Assembly: GCF_033955345.1 (NCBI RefSeq)
Contig: NZ_CP138332.1
Location: 5,146,001-5,210,000, forward strand
DNA length: 64,000 nucleotides
Direction of reading: 5' to 3'
From: Sphingobacterium bambusae
GTDB lineage: Bacteria; Bacteroidota; Bacteroidia; Sphingobacteriales; Sphingobacteriaceae
Shown here: positions 26,976 through 36,695 of the stretch, piece after piece
Numbering within the stretch: position 1 is the stretch's first letter
How the letters are laid out: the number at the start of each line of letters is the position of its first letter
The notes under the pieces: model-generated
Told to the model about the DNA's origin: nothing
The model's database searches: none
Seen by the model: the letters and a program-made list of their open reading frames with translations, nothing else
Translations under genes and position numbers: made by a program

Positions 26976-27631
26976 TGAGATGGTTTTTAATTATTATAAT
27001 CTATTTGTTTGTAGGTCTTAAATATTCCTTTTCTCAACTGAATGTGGAACTGATTCACCAGCTGGTTGCTGAAAGTAAATCGGAGAACCAAAGGCAGAAG
27101 GAGGCTTTTAACCGGCAGACGGTGACCACGGCAAATGAGGAGGTAAACCGCGGGAAGACGGCAACCTTTAAGCAGAAATACCGGCGGTTGCAGCAGCGGT
27201 TCCATACACTTGGTCTAGTGATCGATGCCGCGCAGATCGGCATGCAGGCATGGCCGATCATCGCTGATATCCAAGATCAGCAGGCACGAATATTTGCGCT
27301 GGCAAAAGACGACCCTATCCTGATTGCCATGGCTTATCAAGTGGAACTGGATCTTGCAGGCAAAGCCACACAGCTCAGTAGCTATCTGTACGCATTGCTG
27401 ATTTCTATCGGTGATCTTAACCAAATGAAGGTAAGTGATCGCAAGATGCTCTTTGGCCATGTGCTCACCGAACTGCGACTGATTGCGGGAAGTTCAAGGG
27501 GACTTGCAAATTCCATGTACCAACAGCAATTGCGGCATGCTAGTTCAGCAAATAATCCATTTTCGGCCTTTGTCAATCGTGACCGGCAGCTGGTGGACAA
27601 TATTCTTTCCAAGATAGAACAACTTAAATAG
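26975..27631 (+). CDS. Secreted tra-operon protein, paralogue 2 of 3
   Basis: A 218-residue protein with a signal peptide (LIIIIYLFVGLKYSFSQ). It is shorter in the middle than its neighbours and ends NPFSAFVNRDRQLVDNILSK, sharing the F-NRDRQLVD motif with paralogue 3. It starts one base into the stop of paralogue 1 (TAATG). No known domain is recognised. Confidence 0.72.
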   Translation: MRWFLIIIIYLFVGLKYSFSQLNVELIHQLVAESKSENQRQKEAFNRQTVTTANEEVNRGKTATFKQKYRRLQQRFHTLGLVIDAAQIGMQAWPIIADIQDQQARIFALAKDDPILIAMAYQVELDLAGKATQLSSYLYALLISIGDLNQMKVSDRKMLFGHVLTELRLIAGSSRGLANSMYQQQLRHASSANNPFSAFVNRDRQLVDNILSKIEQLK

Positions 27632-27639
27632 TAGTATAT

Positions 27640-28320
27640 ATGGGTTTTGCTAAATATTTAATTATCTGTGTGCTATGTTTTTTATGTCTGCGATCCGCCT
27701 TCGCCCAAAGCTATGTAACCATCGTCTACGATGCCAAGCATTTGGCCATCGTTGGTGAAAATGCAGCGGTGCGCTCGGCGGCCGAACTTACGCATCATGA
27801 GTACCTCAAAACGATCAATAATCGGCTGGACGATATCAATATCAACCTTTTCTCGGTGGTGATGGTGCAGCGGATGATTCATGGCGCGCTGACTGAGGTT
27901 GACCAGGCCTTGAAGAGCGGTCTTATGCTCAAGCAAGTCGGATCGATTTCTTCAGAGATCATTGCGGAGTGTAATAGTATATTGGAAACGACCAAGGGGG
28001 CTCCACATTTGTTGCTTTTCGCTGAGGATGTAACCATGCAGATGAAAGATCGAGGCATTCGGCTAGTTTCCGAGGTTTCGGACTTTGTGCTTAAGGAAGG
28101 CAGCAACGTGTTAATGGATTACGAGAAACGGGATGCGCTACTGGTAAAAATCCTTTTGGAGCTGCGCGTAATGCGCGCACTTTGCTTTAGCGTGCACCGG
28201 GCAATGTATTGGGCGAAGCTTCGCGGTATAATCCCTTCGCTGAATCCCTTTCAATCTTTCATCAATCGAGATAGGCAGCTAGTGGATCAAATCATTTTTC
28301 AGTATAACCTTTTAAAATAA
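27640..28320 (+). CDS. Secreted tra-operon protein, paralogue 3 of 3
   Basis: A 226-residue protein with a signal peptide (FLCLRSAFAQ). Its core shares LLLFAE, a KDR/KNR segment, LVSEVSDFV and LMD with paralogue 1, and its end, HRAMYWAKLRGIIPSLNPF then INRDRQLVDQI, matches both neighbours. It is likely periplasmic, and is in the tra operon 8 bases after paralogue 2. Confidence 0.75.
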   Translation: MGFAKYLIICVLCFLCLRSAFAQSYVTIVYDAKHLAIVGENAAVRSAAELTHHEYLKTINNRLDDININLFSVVMVQRMIHGALTEVDQALKSGLMLKQVGSISSEIIAECNSILETTKGAPHLLLFAEDVTMQMKDRGIRLVSEVSDFVLKEGSNVLMDYEKRDALLVKILLELRVMRALCFSVHRAMYWAKLRGIIPSLNPFQSFINRDRQLVDQIIFQYNLLK

Positions 28321-28325
28321 GTTTT

Positions 28326-29117
28326 ATGTTTAAGTTATTTAAAGTAACACTTTACCTGTTACTCGTTGCCTCTTCCTTAGATTTGCATGGGCAGAACGTG
28401 AAATATCAGACGGATAAGCATGTGGTCAACCAGCAGGAACGGATGGTATTTAAGCAGTGGAACCGCAAGAAGTTTACCCCAACAAGGGGATTTTTGAGCC
28501 TCAACTATCAGTACTGGCTAACCTGGGGACTGCACCCGAATTATCCCAAGACGGACCTTCGGCCGCTAAGTGTTGTCGGGCCACAATCCCGAAGATTGCT
28601 TATGGTAGCTGCCATGAGAAGTACCGAGGAAGCCTACAAGCTCCATGCGGATACTTTGCGAAATACAGCTTTAAGCGAGACCGCTAATTATGCGGGAATC
28701 GCCTCGCAGACCGATCCGCTTTGGCAGCTCTACTATAAAAAGGAGTTTCAAGATTTACTGGATTTTAATCAGGCTGATCCTTTTGAGGGACTTGAACCGC
28801 AAGTAAAGGATTACCTCGAGCAGGGCGGATCAGGCGATTGGTATCGGCAGGAAAGCCAGATGCTCCGAGAGCGGCTAGAAGCAGCACGAACAACCAACCT
28901 CGATCGAGGGTCGCGTATAATCGCCTATCACCGAATGCTGGGAGAATACCGAAAGTTGCTGGCTATTTGGGATACCAAGCGGCAGCGTGCCACGCTGTAT
29001 TTGTCCATCAAGGATAAGGTAAAAGAGCTGCAGGAAAGCACTACGGTAGCCAAGGCGACCCTAGGTAAATCGGATCTGCAAATAGCCGACGATATTCTTT
29101 CACGTGCCAAATTATAA
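28326..29117 (+). CDS. Secreted tra-operon protein of unknown function (263 aa)
   Basis: A 263-residue protein with a signal peptide (LLLVASSLDLHGQ). The middle has an extended FLSLNYQYWLTWGLHPNYPK segment and the C-terminal 100 residues are predicted coiled coil (ERLEAARTTNL onward). It sits between the three paralogues and TraJ, where CTnDOT-like elements carry TraI-type genes. I do not recognise a named domain. Confidence 0.72.
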   Translation: MFKLFKVTLYLLLVASSLDLHGQNVKYQTDKHVVNQQERMVFKQWNRKKFTPTRGFLSLNYQYWLTWGLHPNYPKTDLRPLSVVGPQSRRLLMVAAMRSTEEAYKLHADTLRNTALSETANYAGIASQTDPLWQLYYKKEFQDLLDFNQADPFEGLEPQVKDYLEQGGSGDWYRQESQMLRERLEAARTTNLDRGSRIIAYHRMLGEYRKLLAIWDTKRQRATLYLSIKDKVKELQESTTVAKATLGKSDLQIADDILSRAKL

Positions 29118-29121
29118 CCCA

Positions 29122-30255
29122 ATGAGCTTACTTTCTAATATAGGTATTATGCCCTTACTGCAAGTGCAAACGGTGCCGGACTCCTTTAAAGATTCTTTTA
29201 ATTTCTTGCAGGGTAACGGAATCTACGAGGAGGGGATGATGCACTTTTTAAAGCAGATGAAAAGCACGATATGGACGCATTACGATGCCTTTACCAGCGA
29301 TGCGCAAGCCCTCAGCGCCATTTTTATGCTGATTTTCTTTTCTATCCGTGCCTACGAAATGATGGCCGGAGACAAGCAGCTGGAGATTATGCCGCTGCTG
29401 CGTCCTTTTGGACTGATCATGGTGATCCTATGGTGGCCGACCTTCACGCGCGTTGTGGCTTTTCCAACAGATATTGTAGCTGCTAAGACCGAAGCGATGT
29501 TCGATGGTAGTCAGACGGAGATCAACAGCCTTCGTTTACAGCGCGCAAAACTCATGGCAGACCTTTCCAATCAGATAATGACTGTGCAGGCAGAGGCCGA
29601 GACGGCAAAGACCGAGGCGGATACTTGGTACGAAAATGCTTGGGAATCGGTGCAGTCTAGCGTCAAGGAAGGCTTTGCTTCGGTATGGAACCCGATCGTG
29701 GAGATGCGGAATCGCCTTCAAGCGGGTTTTCAGTTAATGTTGACTTCACTTGTCGAGACGTTGGCTATCTGGCTGCTGCGGATTTGCGTTTACGTGATAT
29801 TTATTATTCAGATCATCTTTTCGACGATCCTTATCATTCTTGGGCCCTTCGCCGTGGCTGCAAGTATCCTGCCGGCATTCCGCGATTCCTTTTCCACCTG
29901 GATTGCCCGCTTCGTCTCGGTGAACCTGTATTCCGGCGTGGCTTATTTGGTGATGTATATCGCTTCGCTGTTTCAACATTATGCCATGGAAGCCGAAATC
30001 AGCCGCTATCAGGTATTGGTCGGCACCGATGGTGCAGATTTAGAGAAGATTGCTTGGTTCCTTGGTAATGGCCTGCTTTCCTTTGGTATCGTGATCGTCA
30101 CCTTTGTTATTGGCGCGCTGACCATGCTTACCGTCCCCAGTATCTCTACATGGATTGTCTCCACTTCGGGTGTATCTTCCGCGGCTTCTACGATGGGACG
30201 TCATGCGCCAATGATGAGCGGTTTGGCCGGAAAACTTCTTGGTAAATCTAAATAG
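29122..30255 (+). CDS. traJ: Conjugal transfer protein TraJ (VirB6-like)
   Basis: The start ATG at 29122 follows the previous stop by 4 bases; an upstream extension to 29104 overlaps it. The 377-residue protein has several membrane segments (about residues 60-78, 95-115, then five from about 210 to 340) and ends AGKLLGKSK. This is the TraJ/VirB6-like inner-membrane channel protein of Bacteroidota elements. It lies directly before traK. Confidence 0.9.
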   Translation: MSLLSNIGIMPLLQVQTVPDSFKDSFNFLQGNGIYEEGMMHFLKQMKSTIWTHYDAFTSDAQALSAIFMLIFFSIRAYEMMAGDKQLEIMPLLRPFGLIMVILWWPTFTRVVAFPTDIVAAKTEAMFDGSQTEINSLRLQRAKLMADLSNQIMTVQAEAETAKTEADTWYENAWESVQSSVKEGFASVWNPIVEMRNRLQAGFQLMLTSLVETLAIWLLRICVYVIFIIQIIFSTILIILGPFAVAASILPAFRDSFSTWIARFVSVNLYSGVAYLVMYIASLFQHYAMEAEISRYQVLVGTDGADLEKIAWFLGNGLLSFGIVIVTFVIGALTMLTVPSISTWIVSTSGVSSAASTMGRHAPMMSGLAGKLLGKSK

Positions 30256-30260
30256 CTGCT

Positions 30261-30881
30261 ATGATTATTAAAAACATCGAGGGTAAGGTACGCCTTGCCA
30301 CTTTTATTGCAGGGGGAAGCCTCTTGGCATCGCTGCTGATCAGTATGATCGTTTCTTTTTTTGCCTATCGGCAGGTAGCCTCAGCTCGTCAGAGCATTTA
30401 CATCATGGACTCGGGTAATGTCCCCATGCGCGCCTCACAGACCGACGTGCAGATGAACCGCGCTGCGGAATACCGCTCGCACATTGGACGCTTCCATAGC
30501 TTGTTCTTCTCCTTAACGCCGGACGACAAGTTTATCGAGTACCAGATGAAGCAGGCGATGTACCTGATTGATGAGAGTGGCGCATTGCAGTATAACAATC
30601 TCAAGGAGAAAGGTTTCTTCAACTCTATTCTTTCCTCTAGTGCCGTGCTGACCATTCGTACGGACAGCATTGTGCTAGATTTGCCTACTCGATATTTCCG
30701 TTTCTACGGCACCCAAAAGATTGATAGGCGTAGTTCGACCATCACACGCTCACTGGTCACCGAAGGGTACCTGAGTGATCTAGAGATTCGCTCAGAAAAC
30801 AATCCCCATGGGGTGCTGATCACTAAATGGAAAACACTGGAAAATAAAGATCAACAAAATGTCCAAAAAAATACACTCTAA
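30261..30881 (+). CDS. traK: Conjugal transfer protein TraK (VirB8-like)
   Basis: A 206-residue protein with one N-terminal membrane segment (residues about 13-35) and a periplasmic domain carrying MRASQTDVQMNRAAEYRSH and FYGTQKIDRRSS. The size, topology and place between traJ and traM fit TraK, the VirB8-like bridge of the channel. Its end overlaps the next gene by 23 bases. Confidence 0.9.
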   Translation: MIIKNIEGKVRLATFIAGGSLLASLLISMIVSFFAYRQVASARQSIYIMDSGNVPMRASQTDVQMNRAAEYRSHIGRFHSLFFSLTPDDKFIEYQMKQAMYLIDESGALQYNNLKEKGFFNSILSSSAVLTIRTDSIVLDLPTRYFRFYGTQKIDRRSSTITRSLVTEGYLSDLEIRSENNPHGVLITKWKTLENKDQQNVQKNTL

Positions 30882-31269
30882 TCCGCTAGAAGGTATGTTG
30901 TGGCAGGCATTAAAGACGAAGCTTTCGTTCGTGCTTACTCGCTATCCAGCGTATCTTTTTGCAGGCATGCTGGTCTGCGTGGTCATCTCCGCTGTTTGGG
31001 TGTTTAGCGCCAGAAGGGCTGATAATAATATGGCTGTTTTTGAGTCTCCACGTCCTCGGTACATGCTGCTTGATACCCTTGGTGCCAAACTGCCTTCCAT
31101 CGCAGAAACCTATGGGGCACTTAACCGAGTGTTAGCATTACAATCTGAAATAGGAGCGCTTATCGAAAAGGATAGCCTGAGCTCCTCGGACAGTATTGCT
31201 TTAATTGGTGCGCTAGACGAGTTTGAATCCCTTCAGCGATCCATGCAACCTAAAAATAATTTACAATGA
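30859..31269 (+). CDS. TraL-position membrane protein (136 aa)
   Basis: A 136-residue protein with one membrane segment (YLFAGMLVCVVISAVWVF, residues about 32-49) and a short periplasmic tail. It overlaps traK and the traM start (ATGA). Location and size fit TraL of CTnDOT-like operons, although sequence similarity cannot be judged by eye. Confidence 0.75.
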   Translation: MSKKIHSNPLEGMLWQALKTKLSFVLTRYPAYLFAGMLVCVVISAVWVFSARRADNNMAVFESPRPRYMLLDTLGAKLPSIAETYGALNRVLALQSEIGALIEKDSLSSSDSIALIGALDEFESLQRSMQPKNNLQ

Positions 31270-32441
31270 AAATAGATTTCAATAAACCGCGGTACGTCGT
31301 GCCGCTGATCCTGCTTCCCTTTTTATTTATCTTCTTTTATATCTATAAGTCGACTTTTGATAAGCAGGAGCTGCCCCAAGCAGGCAAGGACTCCCTGCAG
31401 ACAGGAGTGGCCGATGTATCGGATCAGGTGCGCGAGAAGGCACTTTCTGGAAAATTAGATGCTTATCGGAACCAGTATCGTCAGGCAGATGGTTATACGG
31501 CTGTCGGCTTGATCCAAGAAGAAGAAACGGAGAAGGAGATGCCGGGAACGCTGTATAATATGCGCGAGCGGCAAATGCTCGACTCCATCGATCGGGCCAT
31601 GAAAAATAGGTATAGCCCATCGCAGGAAAAAGGCTTCCCAAGTGCGACCATGCAAAGACCGTCCTTTGATGCCGAAGACCGCGCGATGGAGGAAGCTCTA
31701 GCCAGGCTGTCTGCTCCACAGCGGTCAGCGCCCGCGGAGGCCGTTAAAGTGAGTGAAGACCCCATGGACTTGTTTCGCAAGCAAATGGCGCTGGTCGATA
31801 GTATGGGGAAAGCGAACGACCCAGATTATCAGGCCGAGCAGCAGCGAAAGGATTTAGAGCAGGGGCAGCTGGCTTTGGCTAAGTCCCAGCCTGCGCTAAT
31901 GGTTAGTAAGGCCGCTGGCCACACGGATGGTTTTAATACGGTCGTGCCAGCGAAATCGGAAACCTTTATCTCGGCCATAATTGACCAGAACATCACGGGC
32001 TATGTGGGGTCGCGCTTGCGTATTCGACTGCTAGAAGACATCGTGGCGGGTAGCGTGCCGATAAAAAAGGGGAGTTACCTTTATGCGCAGATATCGGGCT
32101 TTAGCGGGCAGCGCGTTAACCTCACGATTACCTCAGCCATGATTGGCGAGCAGATCCTGCCCATCAATCTGGAGGTCTATGACCATGATGGCATGCGCGG
32201 CCTTTTCGTACCTGCGTCCGAATTTCGGGAATTTACCAAGGAGCTTGGTGGTAATGCCTCCCAGGGCATCACTATGCAGCAGATGGAAACAAACAGTCAA
32301 CTGGCCATGAGCATGGTACAGAAGGTATTCCAGTCTACCAGCACGGCGGTCAGTAAGATGATCCGCCAGAACAAGGCCAAGATCAAGTATAGCACAATCG
32401 TTTACCTGATCGATCCTCAACAATTAAAAACACAGTTCTAA
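31266..32441 (+). CDS. traM: Conjugal transfer protein TraM (VirB10-like)
   Basis: A 391-residue protein with an N-terminal membrane anchor (PLILLPFLFIFFYIY) and a charged linker. Its C-terminal domain from about residue 220 has IDQNITGYVGSRLRIRLLED and PIKKGSYLYAQISGF, which are typical of TraM. TraM spans the envelope with TraN in the outer part of the channel. It is co-transcribed with traK and TraL-like genes. Confidence 0.93.
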   Translation: MKIDFNKPRYVVPLILLPFLFIFFYIYKSTFDKQELPQAGKDSLQTGVADVSDQVREKALSGKLDAYRNQYRQADGYTAVGLIQEEETEKEMPGTLYNMRERQMLDSIDRAMKNRYSPSQEKGFPSATMQRPSFDAEDRAMEEALARLSAPQRSAPAEAVKVSEDPMDLFRKQMALVDSMGKANDPDYQAEQQRKDLEQGQLALAKSQPALMVSKAAGHTDGFNTVVPAKSETFISAIIDQNITGYVGSRLRIRLLEDIVAGSVPIKKGSYLYAQISGFSGQRVNLTITSAMIGEQILPINLEVYDHDGMRGLFVPASEFREFTKELGGNASQGITMQQMETNSQLAMSMVQKVFQSTSTAVSKMIRQNKAKIKYSTIVYLIDPQQLKTQF

Positions 32442-32460
32442 ACCCATTCACAAATTTTCT

Positions 32461-33300
32461 ATGAAATCATTTTTGCTATCTATGCTGGCACGCTTTGCCA
32501 TGCTTTCGCTTTTTGCTCAGCAGCCGGCAACCTTCAGAAGCCAGTTGCCGCAGATACTGCTGGAAAAAGAGGTCTCACTTCACATCCTTTCACCCGAACC
32601 CATCAGCTATGTGGATATTTCCTCTAATCAGGTGATCGGCGATCTGCCCCAAGAAAACGTGCTTCGCTTAAAGTGGAAGCCTGATTCCTTAGCGGAGGGT
32701 TTTAGTGACGTTGAAGGAAGTCTCGGCGTGCTCACTGTCGTCGGTGAGAGTTTTATTGCGCAGTATGAACTTTCCTTCAGCGACATGGCAGGCATTTCTT
32801 TTGCTCCGGCGAGTTATAGCATCTCGCCCAAGGATATCAAGCCACTGGTAGGTAAGGCTACTATTCCAACTAGTGAACTTCGAAAGCACGCGCTTACGGT
32901 GCTTTCTAGTCGTAAGTTTCGACCACTTCGAAAGGTAAAGGCGCATGGCGTCAGCATGCAGTTAAATGCGGTTTACACGGTGGGTGATTTGGTGCTGCTG
33001 GATATCACGGCCAGCAACAGCACAAATTTGAGTTATGAGATTGACCAGCTACGCATGAAGATTGAAGATCGTAAGATTACCAAGGCTACCAATGTACAGG
33101 CTATAGAAGTAGAACCTATTTGGCAGCTCTATGGGCACGGAACCTTTAAGAGAAGTTTTCGGAATATCTATGTGCTAAAAAAGATGACCTTTCCAGCAAA
33201 TAAAATCTTGCATATCCAGTTATCAGAAAAGCAGCTTTCCGGGCGAACTCTTGATCTGAAAGTCAAGTACAAGGATATCCTTGAGGCCGACACTTTTTAG
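32461..33300 (+). CDS. traN: Conjugal transfer protein TraN (DUF4138, VirB9-like)
   Basis: A 279-residue protein with an N-terminal signal segment ending near LFAQQPA. The beta-rich domain contains KWKPDSLAEGFSDVEGSLGV, and ILHIQLSEKQLSGRTLDLK at the end, matching TraN/DUF4138 of CTnDOT-type elements. It should form the outer-membrane part of the channel with TraM. It is the last T4SS gene before the coupling protein; no TraO follows. Confidence 0.9.
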   Translation: MKSFLLSMLARFAMLSLFAQQPATFRSQLPQILLEKEVSLHILSPEPISYVDISSNQVIGDLPQENVLRLKWKPDSLAEGFSDVEGSLGVLTVVGESFIAQYELSFSDMAGISFAPASYSISPKDIKPLVGKATIPTSELRKHALTVLSSRKFRPLRKVKAHGVSMQLNAVYTVGDLVLLDITASNSTNLSYEIDQLRMKIEDRKITKATNVQAIEVEPIWQLYGHGTFKRSFRNIYVLKKMTFPANKILHIQLSEKQLSGRTLDLKVKYKDILEADTF

Positions 33301-33345
33301 AGAAAGCTGCTCTTAGGCTATTGTTTTACCTCAAAACTAGTTTAC

Positions 33346-35337
33346 ATGGAAGAATCTAAAGAGCAACAGTCCTTGCACCGCTTCTTGCAGTTTACTATCT
33401 ACTTGCTCGTACTGCTCGATATTCTGTTTTTTGTTGGTGCTGACTATATATTGGAGCTAGCAGGGGACACTCGTCATGCGGGTACAATGATCTTGGGAAA
33501 ACTACAGGCATTTAAAATTTACCAGCATCCATTCTACTCCAAGCTCTTTACGCTGATGATTATTGCGCTGGTATCTATCGGCACCTTGAGCCGTAAAAAG
33601 AAGGATCTCGAGGTTGGAAAGGCCATTGGTTTGCCTTTTTGTTTGGGGGTGTTTTTCCTTCCGCTCTCTATTTGGGTTTATGATCAGCTTGGAGATGCAA
33701 CTTTAGGTGCGATTTCTTGTTTTAAAAGTGCGTATGTACTGCTAACCATTGCAGGGACAATCCTGCTACATCTAGCGCTGGACAATATGTCCAAAGTCAT
33801 CAGCTCCAAATTGGGAAAGGATCGCTGGAACATCGAAGGGGAATCCTTTATGCAGCGTACAAAGCCGAAGCTTGGACGCTTTGTGGTTAATATTCCCATG
33901 CTTTTCTACTATAAAGGAAAGGTGCGCAAGGGCTACGTGGTGCTGGAAAATGTGTTCCGCGGTACGCTACTGATCGGTACCCCGGGTAGTGGGAAGAGTT
34001 TTGGCGTGGTGATGCCGGTGATCCGGCAGTTTGTCGCCCTAGAATTTACTATGCTGATCTATGATTTTAAGTTTCCCGATCTAGGAAAGGTGGCCTACTA
34101 TCACTACCTGTTGGCTAAGCAGGGAGGCAAGTGTGAGGACTACGACTTCCATGTGGTTAATTTAACTGAGCCCGAGAAGAGTAGGCGACTGAACCCTTGG
34201 CGAAGCGAGTACCTACAATCGTTAGCTGATGCTTCGGAAACAGCGGAGGCGCTGGTGGAAGCGATGAAGAAAGGGGATAAGTCGGGAGGTAGTGACCAGT
34301 TCTTTACCCAATCGGCGATCAACTTTCTATCTTCCTGCATCTATTTCTTTGCCAAACACGAAGGAGGGCGCTATTCCAGCTTTCCGCATGTGCTTGCCTT
34401 TCTCAACCGGTCTTATGAGGAGATCTTTACGGTGCTATTTTCTAATCCCGAGCTGGAGTCGTTGCTTTCTCCATTTATGACCGCTTTTAAGGCGAGGGCC
34501 TTTGATCAGCTCGAAGGGCAGGTGGGAACGCTGAAGGTCTTTATCAGCCGCCTAGCGACCAAAGAAACCTTTTGGGTGTTTTCCGGCGATGATTTTGAGC
34601 TAAAGATTAGTGACCCGCGCAATCCATCCATATTGGTATTGGCCAATGATCCTAACACGCAAAGCATCAATTCGGCTTGTTACTCGGTCATCTTAAACCG
34701 TATAATGCGCTTGGTAAACTCCCGAGGAAATAAGCCCGTAGGCTTAATCATCGATGAGGCGCCAACGCTGTACGCCCATAAGATCGAAAACTTGATCGCT
34801 CAAGCGCGGAGTAATCTGGTCGCAGTGCTGCTCGGGCTTCAAGAGTTACCGCAGTTCAAACAACAGTATGGCAAGGAGACGGCAACATCAATTACCGCAG
34901 TAGTCGGAAATGTACTTTCTGGATCGGTGCGTAACAAAGAGACGCTGGACTGGTTGGAACGCATCTTTGGTAAGGTTAAGCAGGTTAGCGAAAGCCTTTC
35001 GATAGATCGTACCAAAACTTCGGTATCGATTTCCGAACGTCTGGAGCCGCTCATTCCCGCAGGAAAGATTGCTGCACTTAAAGCAGGGGAGATGGTCGGT
35101 ATGTTGGCCTCGGACGCTGTAGAGGATTACACGGGCAAATATGAGCCATCGGCGATTAACTGCCGGATAAACTTGGATGTCAAAGCGATCAAGCAAGAGG
35201 AAGCGCAGTATCGTGATCTTCCTGCGTTTTACGATTTTGCTGGCAAAAAGGAGGAAATCCTACTGGCTAATTTTGCCCAAATCAATTCCGAAGTCGCGGA
35301 GATTGTGATGGGGTTCCGACCTGCGAGCAATGCATAA
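33346..35337 (+). CDS. Type IV secretion coupling protein (MobC/VirD4-like)
   Basis: A 663-residue protein with N-terminal membrane segments (residues about 13-35, 68-82, 93-112 and 128-145). The Walker A motif GTPGSGKSF is at 211-219 and a Walker B-like GLIIDEAPTLY near residue 467. It brings the relaxase-DNA complex to the channel. In CTnDOT this protein is named MobC. It lies 45 bases after traN, so it is probably transcribed with the tra genes. Confidence 0.95.
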   Translation: MEESKEQQSLHRFLQFTIYLLVLLDILFFVGADYILELAGDTRHAGTMILGKLQAFKIYQHPFYSKLFTLMIIALVSIGTLSRKKKDLEVGKAIGLPFCLGVFFLPLSIWVYDQLGDATLGAISCFKSAYVLLTIAGTILLHLALDNMSKVISSKLGKDRWNIEGESFMQRTKPKLGRFVVNIPMLFYYKGKVRKGYVVLENVFRGTLLIGTPGSGKSFGVVMPVIRQFVALEFTMLIYDFKFPDLGKVAYYHYLLAKQGGKCEDYDFHVVNLTEPEKSRRLNPWRSEYLQSLADASETAEALVEAMKKGDKSGGSDQFFTQSAINFLSSCIYFFAKHEGGRYSSFPHVLAFLNRSYEEIFTVLFSNPELESLLSPFMTAFKARAFDQLEGQVGTLKVFISRLATKETFWVFSGDDFELKISDPRNPSILVLANDPNTQSINSACYSVILNRIMRLVNSRGNKPVGLIIDEAPTLYAHKIENLIAQARSNLVAVLLGLQELPQFKQQYGKETATSITAVVGNVLSGSVRNKETLDWLERIFGKVKQVSESLSIDRTKTSVSISERLEPLIPAGKIAALKAGEMVGMLASDAVEDYTGKYEPSAINCRINLDVKAIKQEEAQYRDLPAFYDFAGKKEEILLANFAQINSEVAEIVMGFRPASNA

Positions 35338-35510
35338 TTCGTTAATACAGATGGCAAAAATCATAGTAATGGTGTATAGAGCTACATTTTTTAAGTGGGA
35401 TTGCCATCTATATGCCTTATCGGTTTACAGCATCACCGCCGCATCTACATCAATCCCCTTTAATATTCAGGGGATTAATTAGCCAGCGTAAAAAACAAAA
35501 CAGTCATTTT

Positions 35511-36320
35511 ATGGACAAACTATTCAATGAACAGGATATTCCTGTAGGAGAATTGCGTAAACTGGGATTGCTCAATAATGGCAAGCCAAGATTGTCTGAG
35601 GCAGGTATGGATGCCTTATTGGCAGGACATCGTACGGATCTCATTACTTTACAAGATATTAATGCTGATGGTATTCATATTAAGAAAATGGACGCTAAAT
35701 TGTCCCTTGAAAGAATGCCAGATGGACATATCACCTTACAACTGCACCCCATATACCGTGATATAAAAAAGCATCCGCTTTTACTGGATGCCGAAGCGGA
35801 GCAGCTTGAACAAGGGAAACTGACCCATGTACTGAAAACCTATCAGGAAAATGACGGTAAGCGTAAATCTTATGTGATCGAGTACGATCCGGAAACGAGG
35901 GAGTTTATCGCTGCTGACCCCGATAAAATAAGAGTACCTGCGATGATCAATGGAGAGAAGCTGTCTGATTTGCAGAAAGAGCAATATAGAAATGGATCTG
36001 TTGTTGAACTTTCCGATGGTACACGCTTACAGCGTAGAGCAAGTAGCCGTAGTGGCGTCACCTCGAATCGGGAAGCGCTAATGTATTCGCTTGTCCTTGA
36101 TGGTGGTATTTCTTATCTATTGCTCCGCAGTCTCCGGAATCTATTCGGTAGTAAGTCCAAACAAAAAGATCCGTATACCGAAGGCTATCAAAGAGCGCTT
36201 CAGGATATGCAACAGCGAGAGCGAAACAAACCGGTGATGCTCCAGAATTATGCTGCCGATCCTGGATATGATCTAGGCAAAGAGCAGCAGCGCGATTTGG
36301 GGAAAAGTCGCTCCCGTTAG
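35511..36320 (+). CDS. DUF4099/DUF3945-like element protein (first copy)
   Basis: The start ATG at 35511 is preferred; the frame is open back to 35412 but the added residues are not protein-like. The 269-residue product reads NEQDIPVGELRKLGLLNNG, then a beta-rich core (YDPETREFIAADPDK) and AMINGEKLSDLQKEQYRNG. This pattern marks DUF4099/DUF3945 proteins carried by Bacteroidota conjugative elements. The function is unknown. A related gene lies at 37334-38110. Confidence 0.8.
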   Translation: MDKLFNEQDIPVGELRKLGLLNNGKPRLSEAGMDALLAGHRTDLITLQDINADGIHIKKMDAKLSLERMPDGHITLQLHPIYRDIKKHPLLLDAEAEQLEQGKLTHVLKTYQENDGKRKSYVIEYDPETREFIAADPDKIRVPAMINGEKLSDLQKEQYRNGSVVELSDGTRLQRRASSRSGVTSNREALMYSLVLDGGISYLLLRSLRNLFGSKSKQKDPYTEGYQRALQDMQQRERNKPVMLQNYAADPGYDLGKEQQRDLGKSRSR

Positions 36321-36376
36321 TTCGGCGTGCTGCCTCTATGCCAAATAGTTCCTGTTGTGGTCAATCAGCAAAAGAC

Positions 36377-36601
36377 TTAGATCTTATTGTAAGCATCCAG
36401 TGCGTCATAAAAATCATTGGCATGCCGGATGGTTTTTCGAAAAAACTGGCTAAATAGTTCTAGTTGCAAACCAATTAGCCATAGATCCACATTGACTGGA
36501 TCTGTTTGGAAGTTGGCTTTATGCCATGCGAAGAAATCTTCCCGTGCCTTCCCGCGAAGGACCATTTGCCTTAGCGGATTGTCTCCACCTATTCTATCCA
36601 T
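36377..36601 (-). CDS. Small hypothetical protein (74 aa), antisense to operon
   Basis: A 74-residue acidic-aromatic protein reading WHKANFQTDPVNVDLWLIG, with a helical C-terminus (FYDALDAYNKI). It lies on the minus strand between two plus-strand genes. Coding character is better here than in the opposing plus frame at 36417-36617. No family is recognised. Confidence 0.55.
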   Translation of the reverse strand: MDRIGGDNPLRQMVLRGKAREDFFAWHKANFQTDPVNVDLWLIGLQLELFSQFFRKTIRHANDFYDALDAYNKI

Positions 36602-36695
36602 GATGCTATTAGGTTAAAATTCATTAATAAAAGATATATTAATATTGGTTGCTACAAATGTACTAATTATTCTCTGATTAAGCCTATCTACGCTA

